Notes: generated by a model not told the origin, from the letters alone. A DNA stretch of 64,000 nt from Agrypnia vestita (GCA_016648135.1 JADDOH010000306.1:62001-126000), one strand, 5' to 3'; numbered from the stretch's first letter, positions 10,792 to 22,668 are shown. Numbers and translations are program-made.

Positions 10792-11744
10792 TATCGTTAT
10801 AATCTCAAAACGGAAAGAGGATGACATGACTTACCCATCTGCCGCCGATTATATCCATTCCAGTGCATCGTAGTTTCACTTTATGTACCTCACTTTATAC
10901 CTAAGGATTGCGGACACTTGCCTTGCACGCGCATACGATTCACAGGCCCCTAATTAACTATAGTTCGCGACCTAACCTTTGATCCTGCCATCACGCGTTT
11001 TTAAGTTTCCGTAGCTGGGGCTTAGTATCCAGCCTCTGTAACTATACGGTGTATATACTCTAACCAAACCGAAACTAGACATTATTTTCTTTTCTTTGAA
11101 TTTATATTCCTCGAGATACCGGAATTAGACTCTAGCTCGACAATTGTAAGTATTTATATATCTTAATAATACTGCAACATAGTCCTTATTTCCGTCTTAC
11201 GCATCCGTACTTCCCGGGTCACCGACACTAAACTCTAATCCTAATGATCATACTCTAATGATCATACGCACCGGTATTTTCCATAAAACCGTTACCCGTT
11301 ATTTTCCGATGTTACCTATTCTTATATTTATCCGAAATACCGGGATTAAGCTTTGAATCTAGGATTCCATGCATTTATAAGTTTTAACAAACCCATGAAG
11401 CAACCACTTGTCCACTTGTTGTTGTTAAACAATTAATTGTTTCTATAATATAACCCCACTAGTCTACATCTTGGTAAGGTCAATACATATTACTTTTAGG
11501 GTCCGCCGATTTAGTTTTTATTCTTAATATTATTCTTAATATGAATTTATTATCATCTCGAATATTTGATATCTACTCTCCGGCAAATTTTAATATAGTT
11601 TAAATCATTTTAATAGTTTATCATTTTAATATAGTTTAAAAATAACGGGATTCTGTAATTTCTACAAGTATAACCAACCCCAATCTTACCGAATCCATTT
11701 TATGTAGTGAAAGACGCGGGACTTATATTCTTCCTAAAATGTAA

Positions 11745-13250
11745 AATGAACCCGGTCTAGATGAAACATCCTTATTTAGTTTCAGGACAACGAGGTTTAC
11801 GCGTTCCACGAGGAATATGATATAACCCGATCTAAACGAAGGTAATTTTATATAATTTTAGGACAGCGGAACTTACAAATTTCATAAAGTATATCGTGAA
11901 GCCAATCTAGGCGGAGACACTACGTATATTTTAAACAGAGTAAGAGTTTAAATTTTACCATCAAGTCTAATACACCGCAAGAATGTCCTAGGCATAGTAA
12001 ACAAAATAGCGGTCAAAACTGTAGTGTTTCTATGTTCACACGTTTTAGCTCAAAACGAATACTATAATTTTCACATTTATAATACAAGACGCGAATTTCT
12101 AAACGAATCATTTTAAAATAGTTCTGATTGAAATCTACATGTTTCATATTTATTAAATGAAGGCGCGAATTCTAAACGAAACACTAACATTGCTAAAACG
12201 GGACCCTATATTTATATATGCTTAAAATGAAACGCGAATTCCCGAACGATAGCATTTTATATAACTAAATGTAACGAAATCTTATATAGTTTATAAATAA
12301 GAAGACCCGGCCCCAGGCGGTTTTTATATATTTTCAATATAACGAGGCCCTACAACATCTTTATAAGTATAATACAACCCCGGTCTATCGAAACAATGTA
12401 CTAGAAGTTTTATATGTTTGAATACATGATATACGTTTTTTTTTATACGCGTTTTTATACGCGAGATTTACGTTTTCGTACAATACAAAGTAACCCAAAT
12501 TATACAACCGCGAAGTTTACATCACTCCTAAAGTATAACCAGAACTAATTGAAACATTTTTTCATAGTTTAAGTCCGCGAGGCAAATATCTTTCATAAAA
12601 TATAAAATAACCCGAATCAAATTAAACATATTTTTACCTTATAGACTTTCCCCAACGCGCGTAATAATCCCGGCCACATGAAACGTTTTTATATGTTTTA
12701 ATAGCGCGGGACCTATGTTTTCCTATATAATATAAGATAACCCGGGCCGAACGGAAGCAATTTTATATACTTTATAAAATAGTGAAACTTGTACTTCTGT
12801 AAAACCGTAAATAAACCCCGACCCCCACGAGATTATTTTATATAATTTTTTAGAATAATGAAATTTCATACATCTGTAAAATTGTAAATAAGTCCCGATT
12901 CTCACGAGATTATTTTATATAATTTTCTAGAATAATGGAATTTATACACCTGTGAAATTGTAAATAAACCCCGATTCTCACGGAATTACTCTATATAATT
13001 TTAAACGAAATGAAAATCTAGATTATTATGGGCTGAACCTGATACCCCGCGAGATCAGCTATATATTTTTCACTAGACGTATTTTTAATCCCAGAATTTA
13101 TTCGCTATAATTTTAACGGACTCTTACTATTAAACATAAACAAAAAATTATTAAAATAAACTAAATATTCTTTCGATAACTAAAATAAACCCGGTCTAAT
13201 CGAAACATTTCATATAACGAAATATTATATGCCTTACAAATGTAAAAATT
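11745..13250. repeat. Highly diverged satellite, period about 76 bp
   Basis: A degenerate unit repeats across this stretch: (A)CCCGGTCTAANCGAAAC, then TTTTATATANTTT, then AATANCGNGG(A)ACTT, then a TTCNTAAAATATAAAATAA-like segment leading to the next CCCG. The CCCG anchors at about 11751, 11826 and 11901, again at 12306 and 12378, and then at 12741, 12817, 12894, 12970 and 13047 are 72-77 bp apart. The three units at 12780-13010 are the best preserved, with close matches such as CACGAGATTATTTTATATAA. Between them, units are broken by indels. No coding signal is seen. Confidence 0.75.
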
Positions 13251-13255
13251 AAAAT

Positions 13256-13840
13256 GAGACCTCGCGTATTTAGCAAAGATAGGTATTTTATAAGACTTAT
13301 TTAAAATCGAATCTGTTAGTAACAACTCCTTTATCTTTTAACAACTTCCCGCGTGTTTAGCATAAAATAGGTATCTTTATAACGCACAGCTAGTTTCCAG
13401 AGATCCGCCAATACTATACTTAGTAAAACGAAAATTTAACTAAATTTGAACTCTACCGTTTCCTGAAATTCTGCGAATATTATTCTGTGAACCTAGTAAG
13501 ACGACAAAAATAATTAACTTTATAGAACATAGTGATTTCCGAAGTTCCGATATGCCAGATTAATTACCTTTATAAAATAAAATCAAACCCGTACTCTGAG
13601 TTAAAACCCTTTTAACAGGACCTCGCGTATTTAGCATAAGATAGGTATTTTTATAGGACTTATTAACAATTTCCCGCGTGTTTAGCATAAAATAGGTATC
13701 TTTATAACGCACAGCTAGTTTCCGGAGATCTGCAAATATCAGTTCTATATATGCCGGACTAATCAACTTAATAAAGCGCAGTAATTTCCGAAGTTCTAAT
13801 ATGCCAAATTAATTACCCTTTATAAAATAAAATCAAACCC
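13256..13840. repeat. Old tandem duplication of a larger block
   Basis: CCTCGCGTATTTAGCA...GATAGGTATTTT occurs at about 13260 and 13621. CCCGCGTGTTTAGCATAAAATAGGTATCTTTATAACGC... occurs at about 13349 and 13673. A TTCCGAAGTT...ATGCCA block running into AAATCAAACCCGTAC occurs at about 13537 and 13778. The spacing shrinks from about 361 to 324 to 241 bp, so the second copy has internal deletions. The block adjoins the 76-bp satellite and shares its base composition. Confidence 0.85.
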
Positions 13841-13844
13841 GTAC

Positions 13845-15800
13845 CCCCCTTTTCTTTTATCGTGAGCAATGTCGAAGAGTATAATTACCCGTACACCACT
13901 TTCACTTGAAGTTAAACTATAATTTTCAACCACTGGGACACTATCACTCGACGGTAACAATCACTCACGGTTCTATCACTCGAAAAAACAACCGACGCGG
14001 ATTTTGCACCCTCGTAGATGTCCACACCGACTGCCTGAATTCTGCTGTGTCTTGACATTTTAAAACCCCCCTAGCGGGAAAAGGGCCCATATCCAGCCTC
14101 TTTGGCTTCACTAATCTATGCCACCCCTGACAACAGAATGCCGCCTACTAAGGTCTATTTTTGCAGTCCACAACCCTGACACCACTTACAGCCGTCATTG
14201 ACTCCACCTTTTCTGTTGCTGTCTTTACCTATGTTTTGGGGCGGACTTGGTGGCTTCGGACGGTATATTTTCGCTTCGCAAGCGCGATAATTAATTTTTA
14301 ATATTTAATTTCTAAGTTCAGTCCATATTGTCGTTTGATCAACCGTAACCACAATCTATCGGGTACTCCCCTAATCATAGTTGATGTTTCTTCACTATCT
14401 ACCATTATCATGTCCCGTTCCCTCGTATTTTCACTCGTCTTTATCGGAAATTTAACGTTTCTTGGCCGCTATATCATGGGATCAATTTCCATATATTCAC
14501 CACGTGCACACTGCATACCTAGATATAACAATCATCCAAAGGTACTATACCTAATTTTAAATTAATTTTGGGCGATCTTTTCTCGTGGATCACCCAATGA
14601 ATCCTGTCTTATGCCCGCGGCACCCCGCGCACAGGGACGTATTAGGTCCCTCCGTTGCGGAATTTAAACATAATTTGTAACCATTTATTATTATTTTTAT
14701 TGGCAGTAAGATTGATCCACAAAATAACTATGTTACATAGACAGTGAATATTCTCGAACAATATAATACTGGAAGAGTACTATTCGCTATAACACAATAA
14801 ACTATTAATGTAAGTTAAAGTAAATTTTTTAATTCAGTGGAAAATTTTTAAGATCGTTTTGCTTTTAATTTTTCCCAAAACAAAATAAATAAATAAATAA
14901 ATAAACACACAAATACACAAACACACAACCCCACTATTGGACATGTTTTTCTTATTCTTTTATCGATTGTATGTATGTGTTTTCGCGTAATTGGCCCAAA
15001 ACTCTGTACATCAATTATTGTTTTTCTTCAAAGATTGATTAATTATATGGCTGTAAGAAACCCAATAAATGAAAATAAATAAAATAAATAAGTAAATAAA
15101 CCTCCAGTGCCGCAGGCAAGGCGTCGGATTAATTCAGTGCTTATTTATTGCCAAGGTACTGGACGCCTCCGCTGATAACTATATACCACTCACCATGTTC
15201 TTAGAGGTGTGTTGAAAGATTGCTAGTATCTGTCGAATCGGTCTCAAGTAGTTGTCTGTATTTGTACGTTTATCATTATTACATGCTCTTGCTATATCCG
15301 TTCCACTTCACATTATTGTTCCTCCCGTCTTCGAATTTCTATCACACTATGTTCTCCTATGTTTTTGGTACTTATATACTTGCTTCTTCGCGTTATATTA
15401 CATTTACTCCCAATTATATTTGTTTCATTTATCCATCCATCTATAAGATCCCCATACGCTTTATCCTTTTATTACATGTGTATATGGGCCGCAAATTCAT
15501 ATTATTTTATTTACAATATTCTTATCTGGATACACTTGTTCCAATTATGTTTTGTGGGTTATTACTACCAAACCCGGCGAAATCTGAGCTAGAATAGCCA
15601 ATCGTATACTCGTTATCCGTTCTGATGAGACTACGCTAATGTCGGACAGGTTTGTAGTGATTACATAGTTAATATATTGTATCTATATTTGAGTATATTC
15701 TTTTCTTGTCGTGCCATTAATATGCTTACACGTTATCGTTATCTCTTTCCTAACTATATATATATACCGTCATTGCGCAATTACCTATCTGTTGTAAAAG
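13845..15800. other. C-skewed noncoding DNA, no gene seen
   Basis: The plus strand is pyrimidine-rich and has more C than G. A 125-codon frame at 15220-15597 consists mainly of Tyr, Leu, Phe, Ile and Ser. It is best explained by that skew and has no domain. AAAT-type simple repeats occur at about 14884-14912 and 15066-15100. Confidence 0.45.
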
Positions 15801-15805
15801 CCTGA

Positions 15806-16018
15806 AGAGCGTTAGTCTACAGATAAATATAATAGAATTATAGTTAACTTTCCTATCCGCCCACGTTATCCGACTCCAGCGAAACGAAAACGAATCATTA
15901 TTCGCTCCTCGATAGAGCGTCAATCTACAGATAAATATAATGGAATTATAGTTAACTTTCCTATCTGCCTACGTTATCCGACTCCCGCGAAACGAAAATA
16001 AATCATTATTCGCTCAGT
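15806..16018. repeat. Two-copy tandem repeat, 109-bp period
   Basis: GAGCGTTAGTCTACAGATAA starts one copy near 15807 and GAGCGTCAATCTACAGATAA the next near 15916. The copies match closely to the shared end ATCATTATTCGCTC. Differences are scattered single substitutions. Confidence 0.92.
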
Positions 16019-16647
16019 TAAGGTCACCCCTCTGGTACATCGTATACGTTTAATCCGTGCTTCACGGCCAATTCCTATAAATTATTTATGGGGCGTTTTC
16101 CTCTCGCGATCCCCCGATTAGGACCTGCCTTCCTTACTTTTGCTCATATTCTGCCTCTCTGTTGCCCGGGAATCCACTCGAGACCACGATTAATGACATT
16201 TAAACGGTTTCAAAAACCCAGCAAAAAAGTCCATAATTCAGAAACCTCGTGGAACTGTCAATATCATCGTCACCTTAGAGTAGACGTTAATCGGTTTTTT
16301 AACGGCCCAAACCGCAATAACCGCGACCCAAATCTACGAAAACCGTGTTCAGCATTTTTTTATGGGAAGCACATGTGGACCGCTCGGACCGCATCGATCG
16401 TCAACCATTTGTACCAAACACGGCTTTACCACAAGATCAATATGATTTATAAGAATTGAATAGTAACTGCCCGTAACCTATATCCGATCAATCGCTACTA
16501 ACTCCCTCCCAATACTAGCGTTTCATCATTCCCAAATTTTTGTAGCTCCAATACTCCGCCAGGTGGGTTTAGCTCAATTTTTTCCCGCGTAGCATTTAAA
16601 TCATCTTAGAGTTCAAAATAAAAATAATAAAATAAAAATAAAAAAAT

Positions 16648-16940
16648 CTATAGAAACAGGTGATTCATCACACGGTCTTGTTCCAAATCCCACATCTTTC
16701 GTTCGATCTTGACGCCGCTCTCGAATTCATTATTCACAATGAATTTGTTCATCGAGGTGAAGTCGGCAAGCTGCATCTTACAGTCCACGATCCTAGTGCC
16801 AAATTCAACAAATCGAAAAAAAATCTGTTTACAGGCTTTTCGCATCGTACTGGACAGCTCACTTGCCCCTTGGAAGTGTCCGTATAGTTGAACATTCCAG
16901 CGCACTTTTCACATAACCTTTGCCGATCCAAAATGAACAA
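16648..16940 (-). pseudogene. Frameshifted coding relic, unknown family
   Basis: Read on the minus strand, one frame from about 16940 gives a cysteine-bearing segment (LCEKCAGMFNYTDTSKG, then VSCPVRCEKPVNR). After a run of eight T's (plus-strand A run at about 16818-16825) the next frame gives RFVEFGTRIVDCKMQLADF, MNKFIVNNEFESGVKIE, WDLEQDRVMNHLFL and a stop at 16648-16650. Both halves look like real protein, with varied and charged residues and GC-richer codons than the flanks. That fits one ancestral exon broken by a homopolymer indel. The C-x2-C and C-x3-C spacing suggests a small metal-binding fold, but I do not recognise the family. There is no start codon in context. Confidence 0.38.
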
Positions 16941-17527
16941 AATTAGAAATATAATATATAAGGTAACTAACTCTGCAAGATTTCGTGTAATTATGATGAA
17001 AATAATTAATTATATGAAGGATAAGCAAAAAACCTCACAAAATCTATAGCATTATCAAACTAGTCTGACAATACCGTGTCCCGAGTTTTACAATTTTTAT
17101 TGTTCTATGAAAATAAGGTAAGTAGGTACCGAATAAGGATATTATTGAGAGTTTTATTGAATTTTAAGATTAAAAAAAACTCTTAAATCTCTCAGCAGTT
17201 GCAGATAAAATTATGAGCGGCGTCCTTTCTGCTACACTCTTTATGAATCTAATTACCCCATCTTGGGCGCGCAATTATCAAACTATCGCCATTTTCATTT
17301 ATATTCATAACTTCGAAGAATATTATTTTAGCAATTTGATAACACATTACATAAATAAATAGATACAAACTTCGACCAGCAAAAATAATAACACAAACGC
17401 GCAAAACACGTTAATATGTATCCATCTAAAGGCAGCACATTCACTGCAGATGCATATTTCGGCGTTTTTTTTTAACGAAAATGAAGGTTTTTACTATCCA
17501 TTTATCAGAATGTATACGCTAAACTGC

Positions 17528-17975
17528 AATTAATCACCTCGCAGGAGTATATTCGTGCCTTTTTTATGAGTCGAAAATGTTTAAGCAACCATGACCTAAT
17601 ATCAATAGTTATGGAGATATGCGACATTAAAGTTTGCATTTTTTTCCAATATTTTTGACTTATTTTTTGTAAAACGTTGACCATCACTACAGTAAATTAT
17701 AACGAATATGAAAAATTTATTCCCTTTAGTACAAATCAAATAAAATAATAAAAACCTTCAAATTCCAATTTGAATTTCTGCAGGGTTTTTATCATTTTAT
17801 TTAACTTGTATTGAAACAAATGAATTTTCGCAATCGATATAAGTTACTGTAATGATAGTTCAACTTTTTCCAAAAAATAAGTCAGAAATATTGGAAAAAA
17901 TGTAAACTTTAATGTCGCATATCTCCATAAATATTGATATTATTAGGACACGGTTGCTTGAATAATTCTACTTTA
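17528..17975. mobile_element. Foldback (long hairpin) element, family F, copy 1
   Basis: The two halves are inverted copies. The left half reads ...CAACCATGACCTAATATCAA, GGAGATATGCGACATTAAAG, then a T-run, TTTTTGTAAAACGTTGA and TCAAATAAAATAATAAAAACC near 17755. The right half mirrors this to GTCGCATATCTCCAT and TAGGACACGGTTGCTTGA near 17961. The arms are about 210 bp with a short centre around 17760-17790. Related copies lie at 18612-19100, 34461-35003, 25130-25555, 26595-26810 and 48632-48780. It is noncoding. Confidence 0.85.
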
Positions 17976-18120
17976 AACCAGCGTCAGTTACTCCGTCATT
18001 TGTAGGTCAAATGAAAGATCACTGCACAACATAATTTTGAAATTAAATAAAAATGGTTAATTTTTTTATCATAGCAGTATCCTAGTAGTTTTTCATTCTT
18101 ACCAACTGCGCACATATATC

Positions 18121-18234
18121 TAACTTTCCCCCACTTTGCAAAACATTGGAACCTTTGTTTCCTCTCACAATCATATTTTCAACTTAATCTTCAACCCGTG
18201 CAACGCCGGGTATAAACAGCTAGTTGAAAATAAT
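18121..18234 (-). repeat. Truncated copy of repeat family R1
   Basis: The plus strand ends CAACCCGTGCAACGCCGGGT...CAGCTAGTTG, the reverse complement of the 5' end of the 33905 element (ACTAGCTGAT...CCCGGCGTTGCACGGGTT). GGAACCTTTGTTTCC and TTCAACTTAATC are also shared. Only the terminal 110 bp are present. The family is widespread in insect genomes as far as the terminal motif goes. I cannot name its class from this sequence. Confidence 0.75.
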
Positions 18235-18611
18235 AATCATGCCATACGTCTACAGTTATATAAAGCCCACAAAGTAAAGCAATTTTCTTCATTTCTACAC
18301 ACCATCAATACTGTAACATACAAGAGCATCGATGGATGAAAAAAGCCGTAAATGCGATCTATCAGGCTTCTGGGCATTGGATCTTCCACGCTAAGATGGA
18401 ATGCCCTACAAGATTTAGAAACTAGTGTATCTACTTCGGATTGACGAATAGTAATAGGTACTTGGTGGATACGAATAAATTTATTAATTTAAAAATAATT
18501 GTATTATACTTCTATTTCCGCACTAAATCCAATAATGCCGCTCAATCTTCAATCACTTAACCACAATTTATTTTGTAAATAGTCGTTTATATTTTGTTTG
18601 CGTCAACATTG

Positions 18612-19100
18612 TACAGGGTTTACCAGAGCTAGCAGCAGAAACTTTGCCAGTAGATTCCTGCCTATGTTATGAGTCTAAAATGTTCAAGCAACCATGACCT
18701 AATATCAATAGTTATAGAGATATGCAATATCAAAGTTTGCATTTTTTTTCAATATTTCTGACTTATTTTTTGTAAAAAGTTGAACTATCATTACAGTAAC
18801 TTATATCGATTATGAAAAATTCATTTAATTCAATACAACTTAAATAAAATGATAAAAAACTTAGTTAAAAATAACTTTTTTCAATTTTTGCAAGGTTTTT
18901 ATCATTTTATTCGACTTGTATTAAAGCGAATGAATTTTTCATAATCGATATAAGTTATATATTGAAAAAATGCAAAGTTTGATATTGCATATCTCCATAA
19001 CTATTGATATTAGGCCATGGTTGCTTGAACATTTTAGACTCGTACAATTGGCAGGAATCTACCGGTAAAGTTTCTGCTGCTAGCTCTGGTACACCCTGTA
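18612..19100. mobile_element. Foldback element, family F, best-preserved copy
   Basis: The left end TACAGGGTTTACCAGAGC at 18612 and the right end GCTCTGGTACACCCTGTA at 19100 are inverted matches. Pairing continues through GCTAGCAGCAGAAACTTT, AGATTCCTGCC, GAGTCTAAAATGTTCAAGCA and ATATGCAATATCAAAG. The right arm has lost a block of about 60 bp near 18958, including the GTTCAACTTTT and TCAGAAATA segment. The outer TACAGGGTGTACC word is a common insect MITE end. No ORF is present. Flanking TA-rich DNA prevents a firm target-duplication call. Confidence 0.9.
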
Positions 19101-19237
19101 TATTTATTAAGCATTGGTCGCCTTTTATTTAAAAACTTTTTTATAAATCATCTTTTGATTTATAATACTTATGAGAGTTCAAATATAGATCGAGCTCACT
19201 TGTTACTGTGTCATCGTACATTTAGAAAGTAGACGTA

Positions 19238-19412
19238 GTGTTCGGCGCCACACTGCGCGGATGATCCGCCGCGTCTTTTCCTTCGCGTCGATTCGGCAAA
19301 GCAATATGATCGCGTAGTGTGTTTGATAAGCCCTTATTATATGGAAAGAAACGTAGCGGCGCTCCGCGACGAAAAAGACGCGGCGGAAGATGCGCTTAGT
19401 GTGGTGCCGGCC
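19238..19412. mobile_element. GC-rich inverted-repeat MITE, 175 bp
   Basis: GTGTTCGGCGCCACACTGCG at 19238 is mirrored by a right arm ending AGTGTGGTGCCGGCC at about 19412. The inner CCGCCGCGTCTTTT word is present in both arms. The element is strikingly GC- and CpG-rich in an AT-rich setting, which suggests a relatively recent insertion. A short open frame (19317-19511) runs through it and is a by-product of the arms. Confidence 0.85.
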
Positions 19413-20439
19413 TTAATTCTTTCGCTGGACATAAAATACCGTACGCACCACAAAAGGCAATTGCAAATTTTATCCATTTATATATTTTCCGTCTCTCTAC
19501 TTCATTGTTGAAATCCTGAATCTTTTTATTCAAAAAAAAATTTTTTCAAATTTAAAAAAGTATCCTATACTGGTAATTTTTAAATTTTTACCGCGTTATT
19601 CCTTGGTTTTTTTCTTTTTAAAATTAAATGGAAAACAATTTCATTTTTTAATATTTTAAGCAATAACATCACGGTTAAAAAATTTAAAGAATTAACATAA
19701 GTAAAATAACTTTAATATGAGTTTTATAATTTAAAACTAATCGGTTTCTGATCTAGATAAATCAGTTCATGAGTCTTTAGAGAAATTAATTTTTTCAACA
19801 AGTTCTTCACACCTCTAAAATACAATTTAATTGTAGTTATATATACAAAGATAATTTGTATTAATAATTAAAACTATTCTTCTACAATTCAATTAATTAC
19901 CTGTATATTCCTGGTATGTTAACAAATCTCAAAGTTTACAGATGGTGGAGCATAAGCAATAATTGTTTTTACTCTTATTTTCTTAGGTTTTCACACCAAA
20001 CAAACGTGGCCGTTGCAAGATTCATAATTATGCACATTTTCACTTTTATTCATAAAAAAATTATTTAGCGCACCCAAAGAAAGATATTTATTTCCCAAGG
20101 GTGTGCAGTGTGCATTTGTTTCATGAGAAAGATAAAATAAGAGAAAGATGGCTGTTAGTTTAAATTATGATATGATTGTTAGGTTTTTATTTGAAATTCA
20201 GACACGCGAAGTGGGAGCGAAAAAAGCACAGCTGTGGCCAATAACAAACCACACTTCCTCTCACTGTCGTGGTAGCATTCAGCGAACGCGAACGCTCCAG
20301 TAAATCGCATGTTATTTTGCATTCTCGACAAATTTACGAACGAGTTGGTCTCGTGAGCAAAAGTTGTTAAATATTTAAAAACAGAACCACGGAAATTTTT
20401 AATATTTACTTTCCACATATTTTAAAACATTTTCTTTCG

Positions 20440-20790
20440 TATTTTGTCACAATTGGGTTTATTTTTGTCGTTTGATAAGTGTTTTTACCTAAAAAGTGAT
20501 TAGTTTAGAAAATTAATTTAAAATTAAAAGTGATTTGTAACATTGGACAGGGACAGTGTGCGAATTAATCTCGAAGCAATGCTTTCGGATTTAACAGCTC
20601 ATTGATTGGACGTGGGTTGGCGACTCAGGTAGGCGAGAAAAGCCGGGGGAAAACTCGATGGATGTGGCAACCCTGAGGGCGGAGAGGTGACGGGGTTGCG
20701 ATGCGCGCGCAAGCGTGGTGCGCCTGCGCCGCAGTCTTGCAGGTTTTGGCGGGATGCTTTTCTTCGAAACTGTCAAATACTAAGGTAAGA
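20440..20790 (+). promoter_or_regulatory. Candidate promoter and 5' noncoding exon
   Basis: An AT-rich segment switches near 20590 to GC- and CpG-rich sequence (GCGATGCGCGCGCAAGCG near 20697) that ends in a strong donor match, ACTAAG|GTAAGAAAA, at about 20783-20784. This is the form of an insect 5' UTR exon joined to a long intron. A second, weaker donor (TCAGGTAGGC) lies near 20627. There is no clear TATA box and no coding frame continues into the donor. RNA data would be needed. A GC-rich transposon scrap is the alternative. Confidence 0.3.
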
Positions 20791-20794
20791 AAAT

Positions 20795-22245
20795 TAACGA
20801 TTTTATTTATTGTGGTTATTTACGACATTGTCGTGAAGTAATGTTGAAGCAAATATTTGCGCTACTTATATAAACATTTTGTATTACCAAATTAAAGTCG
20901 GTAAAAGTCCCTATAAAAATGAAAATAGGTACCTACTATTTTGTAGCTCATTTTCCCACGCTTATCTCAAGCGGATGCAAAAGTGTACGAAATACACAAA
21001 AATAATTGGCCGAAATAACAATTCATTTTTGAGTAATGCCTTCTCCACATTTATTTTGCAAAAAATTGTGAATGTCAAACCAATAATGGTATTAATTAAT
21101 ATTAATATTAGCAAAGCAAATTATTTACTGTTTCATATTACAAATATTAAAATATTTTTTACAATCTTTTAATACACCTTTTACGAATATTTAATTTTAA
21201 GTACTAATAATAATACTAATTTTTACTAATTTAAGTTAATAATAATACTAATTTTAAGTGCACCTATCTTCCATTAAACTTATATTTTATATTTATATTT
21301 TGTGTATCACACGTAGTTTACGATCAAATCCGTTCACATCAACATCTAAGCGTTCAATTTTATACAATACTGCATTCGTTTCATTTCCTCTGTGAGTATG
21401 TATGTATATTAGTCCGATGTGACGCTATTCAGAACTCGGAACCCTATTGAAAAGTCCGACGTCGGCTGAATATGCAAATGATAGGCGATTCCGTCACTAG
21501 TTAGGTAGGTACTTCGCTAAGAGAAAGAAATATCCCAACCGTGTCTGGATTCACTCGCCACTGCCACAGTTTAGTGGGTAATTTATTATGCAAAATAAAT
21601 GGAAAAGTGTCGGTGCTCTCTCCCGCTGATCTGCGTTTTCTAAACTATCTCGCTTCCTGTGCCAATCCGCCATGCTGGCGCGATGTTCTTAATTTGAATC
21701 ACGCGCGAATATGCCGAGTACGCTTATAGTTAGGTTAACTGATTATAATGATTATTTAACCGAAAAGAGACAAATTATAAATTACATTTTATGGCGTAAT
21801 AAGAGATGTTATATATTATACCAACATAGGCGCGTGCAGTGAGAGCATCAAAGCACGTTTGCGTAAACATATATTTTGAACAAAAATATAAATTAAATGT
21901 CTATGTGATAGAATATCGCGATATATTAAAATATGAATAATATGATTATAATTGTAATAGGAATATTACGAGATATTTTATTTGTTTTTTGTTACTTTTT
22001 TGTTTCGATTTTTTTCTGTTGTTTTATTTTGATTTTTTTCCAAATATACGTTACGTAAAATTTATGCTTAAATGTTCCTACTACATGCCCCTGTAACATA
22101 GATGATCTTGTGCTCAAAGATTTTTAACATAAGGGTCACGTATTTGTCACAAATTCTGAAATACTCGTAGAAATAACGCGTTAGAAAATTACACAAGATT
22201 TTTACTTTCACTTTTGTGTTTTTAACATTATTTTTTTGATTATGA
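20795..22245. other. AT-rich DNA, no gene seen
   Basis: A 97-codon frame at 20879-21172 is Lys/Asn/Ile/Phe-rich and most likely random. AATAATACTAATTTTA-type near-repeats occur at about 21205-21260. A short GC-richer island at 21540-21720 contains a 62-codon frame without recognisable motif. Confidence 0.45.
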
Positions 22246-22249
22246 TAAG

Positions 22250-22325
22250 ATTTCGGTGGCACCGAATCGATCCTGGATCCTCTCATGTGTTAGGCAAGCT
22301 CTCTACCAATTTAGCTACTCCCCAA
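22250..22325 (-). tRNA. tRNA-Val(AAC)-like pseudogene or SINE head
   Basis: On the minus strand GGGGAGTAGCTAAATTGGTAG supplies an A box and D-arm. An anticodon arm with loop CTAACAC gives anticodon AAC, as in tRNA-Val (the word GCCTAACAC is intact). The T-arm CCAGGATCGATTCGGTG has a damaged B box (GGATCGATTCG instead of GGTTCGATTCC). The anticodon stem has only about three good pairs and the acceptor stem is poor. No Pol III terminator follows closely apart from A/T-rich DNA. This is most likely a decayed tRNA or a tRNA-derived SINE, not a working gene. Confidence 0.5.
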
Positions 22326-22607
22326 TTGATTGCCTTGTCAAATTGTCGAAAGAATATAATCCTGAGAAATTATTCAGTGAACTGATTATTGATGAGAACA
22401 TATGTAATGATAATTTTTACGCCTCATTACTTATATATAAATAATTAAGTATCTACTTATTAATGTTAGAAATATGTTTCTTTTCCGTACAGAAGAGGTT
22501 TTACCTGAGTCTCTCCATAACATTAAAAATAGAGCGTTAAAAATATCTCGTTTGAAATAAAATTAGAAAATTTTGGAGCAATTTGTGTTATATTACAAAT
22601 TATTTGG

Positions 22608-22668
22608 AGGAGTATATATATATATGTATACATATTAACACGTATATATATATATATATATACGTGTT
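22608..22668. repeat. (TA)n with a perfect palindrome
   Basis: A TA dinucleotide tract is bounded by AACACG at 22638-22643 and CGTGTT at 22663-22668. The 31-bp segment is a complete palindrome that could extrude as a cruciform. Confidence 0.9.

Noticed and set aside
15220..15597. 125-codon plus-strand frame, Tyr/Leu/Phe/Ile-rich with membrane-like stretches
   Set aside because: It follows from pyrimidine-rich DNA. Two other frames overlap it openly, and there is no domain or codon preference.
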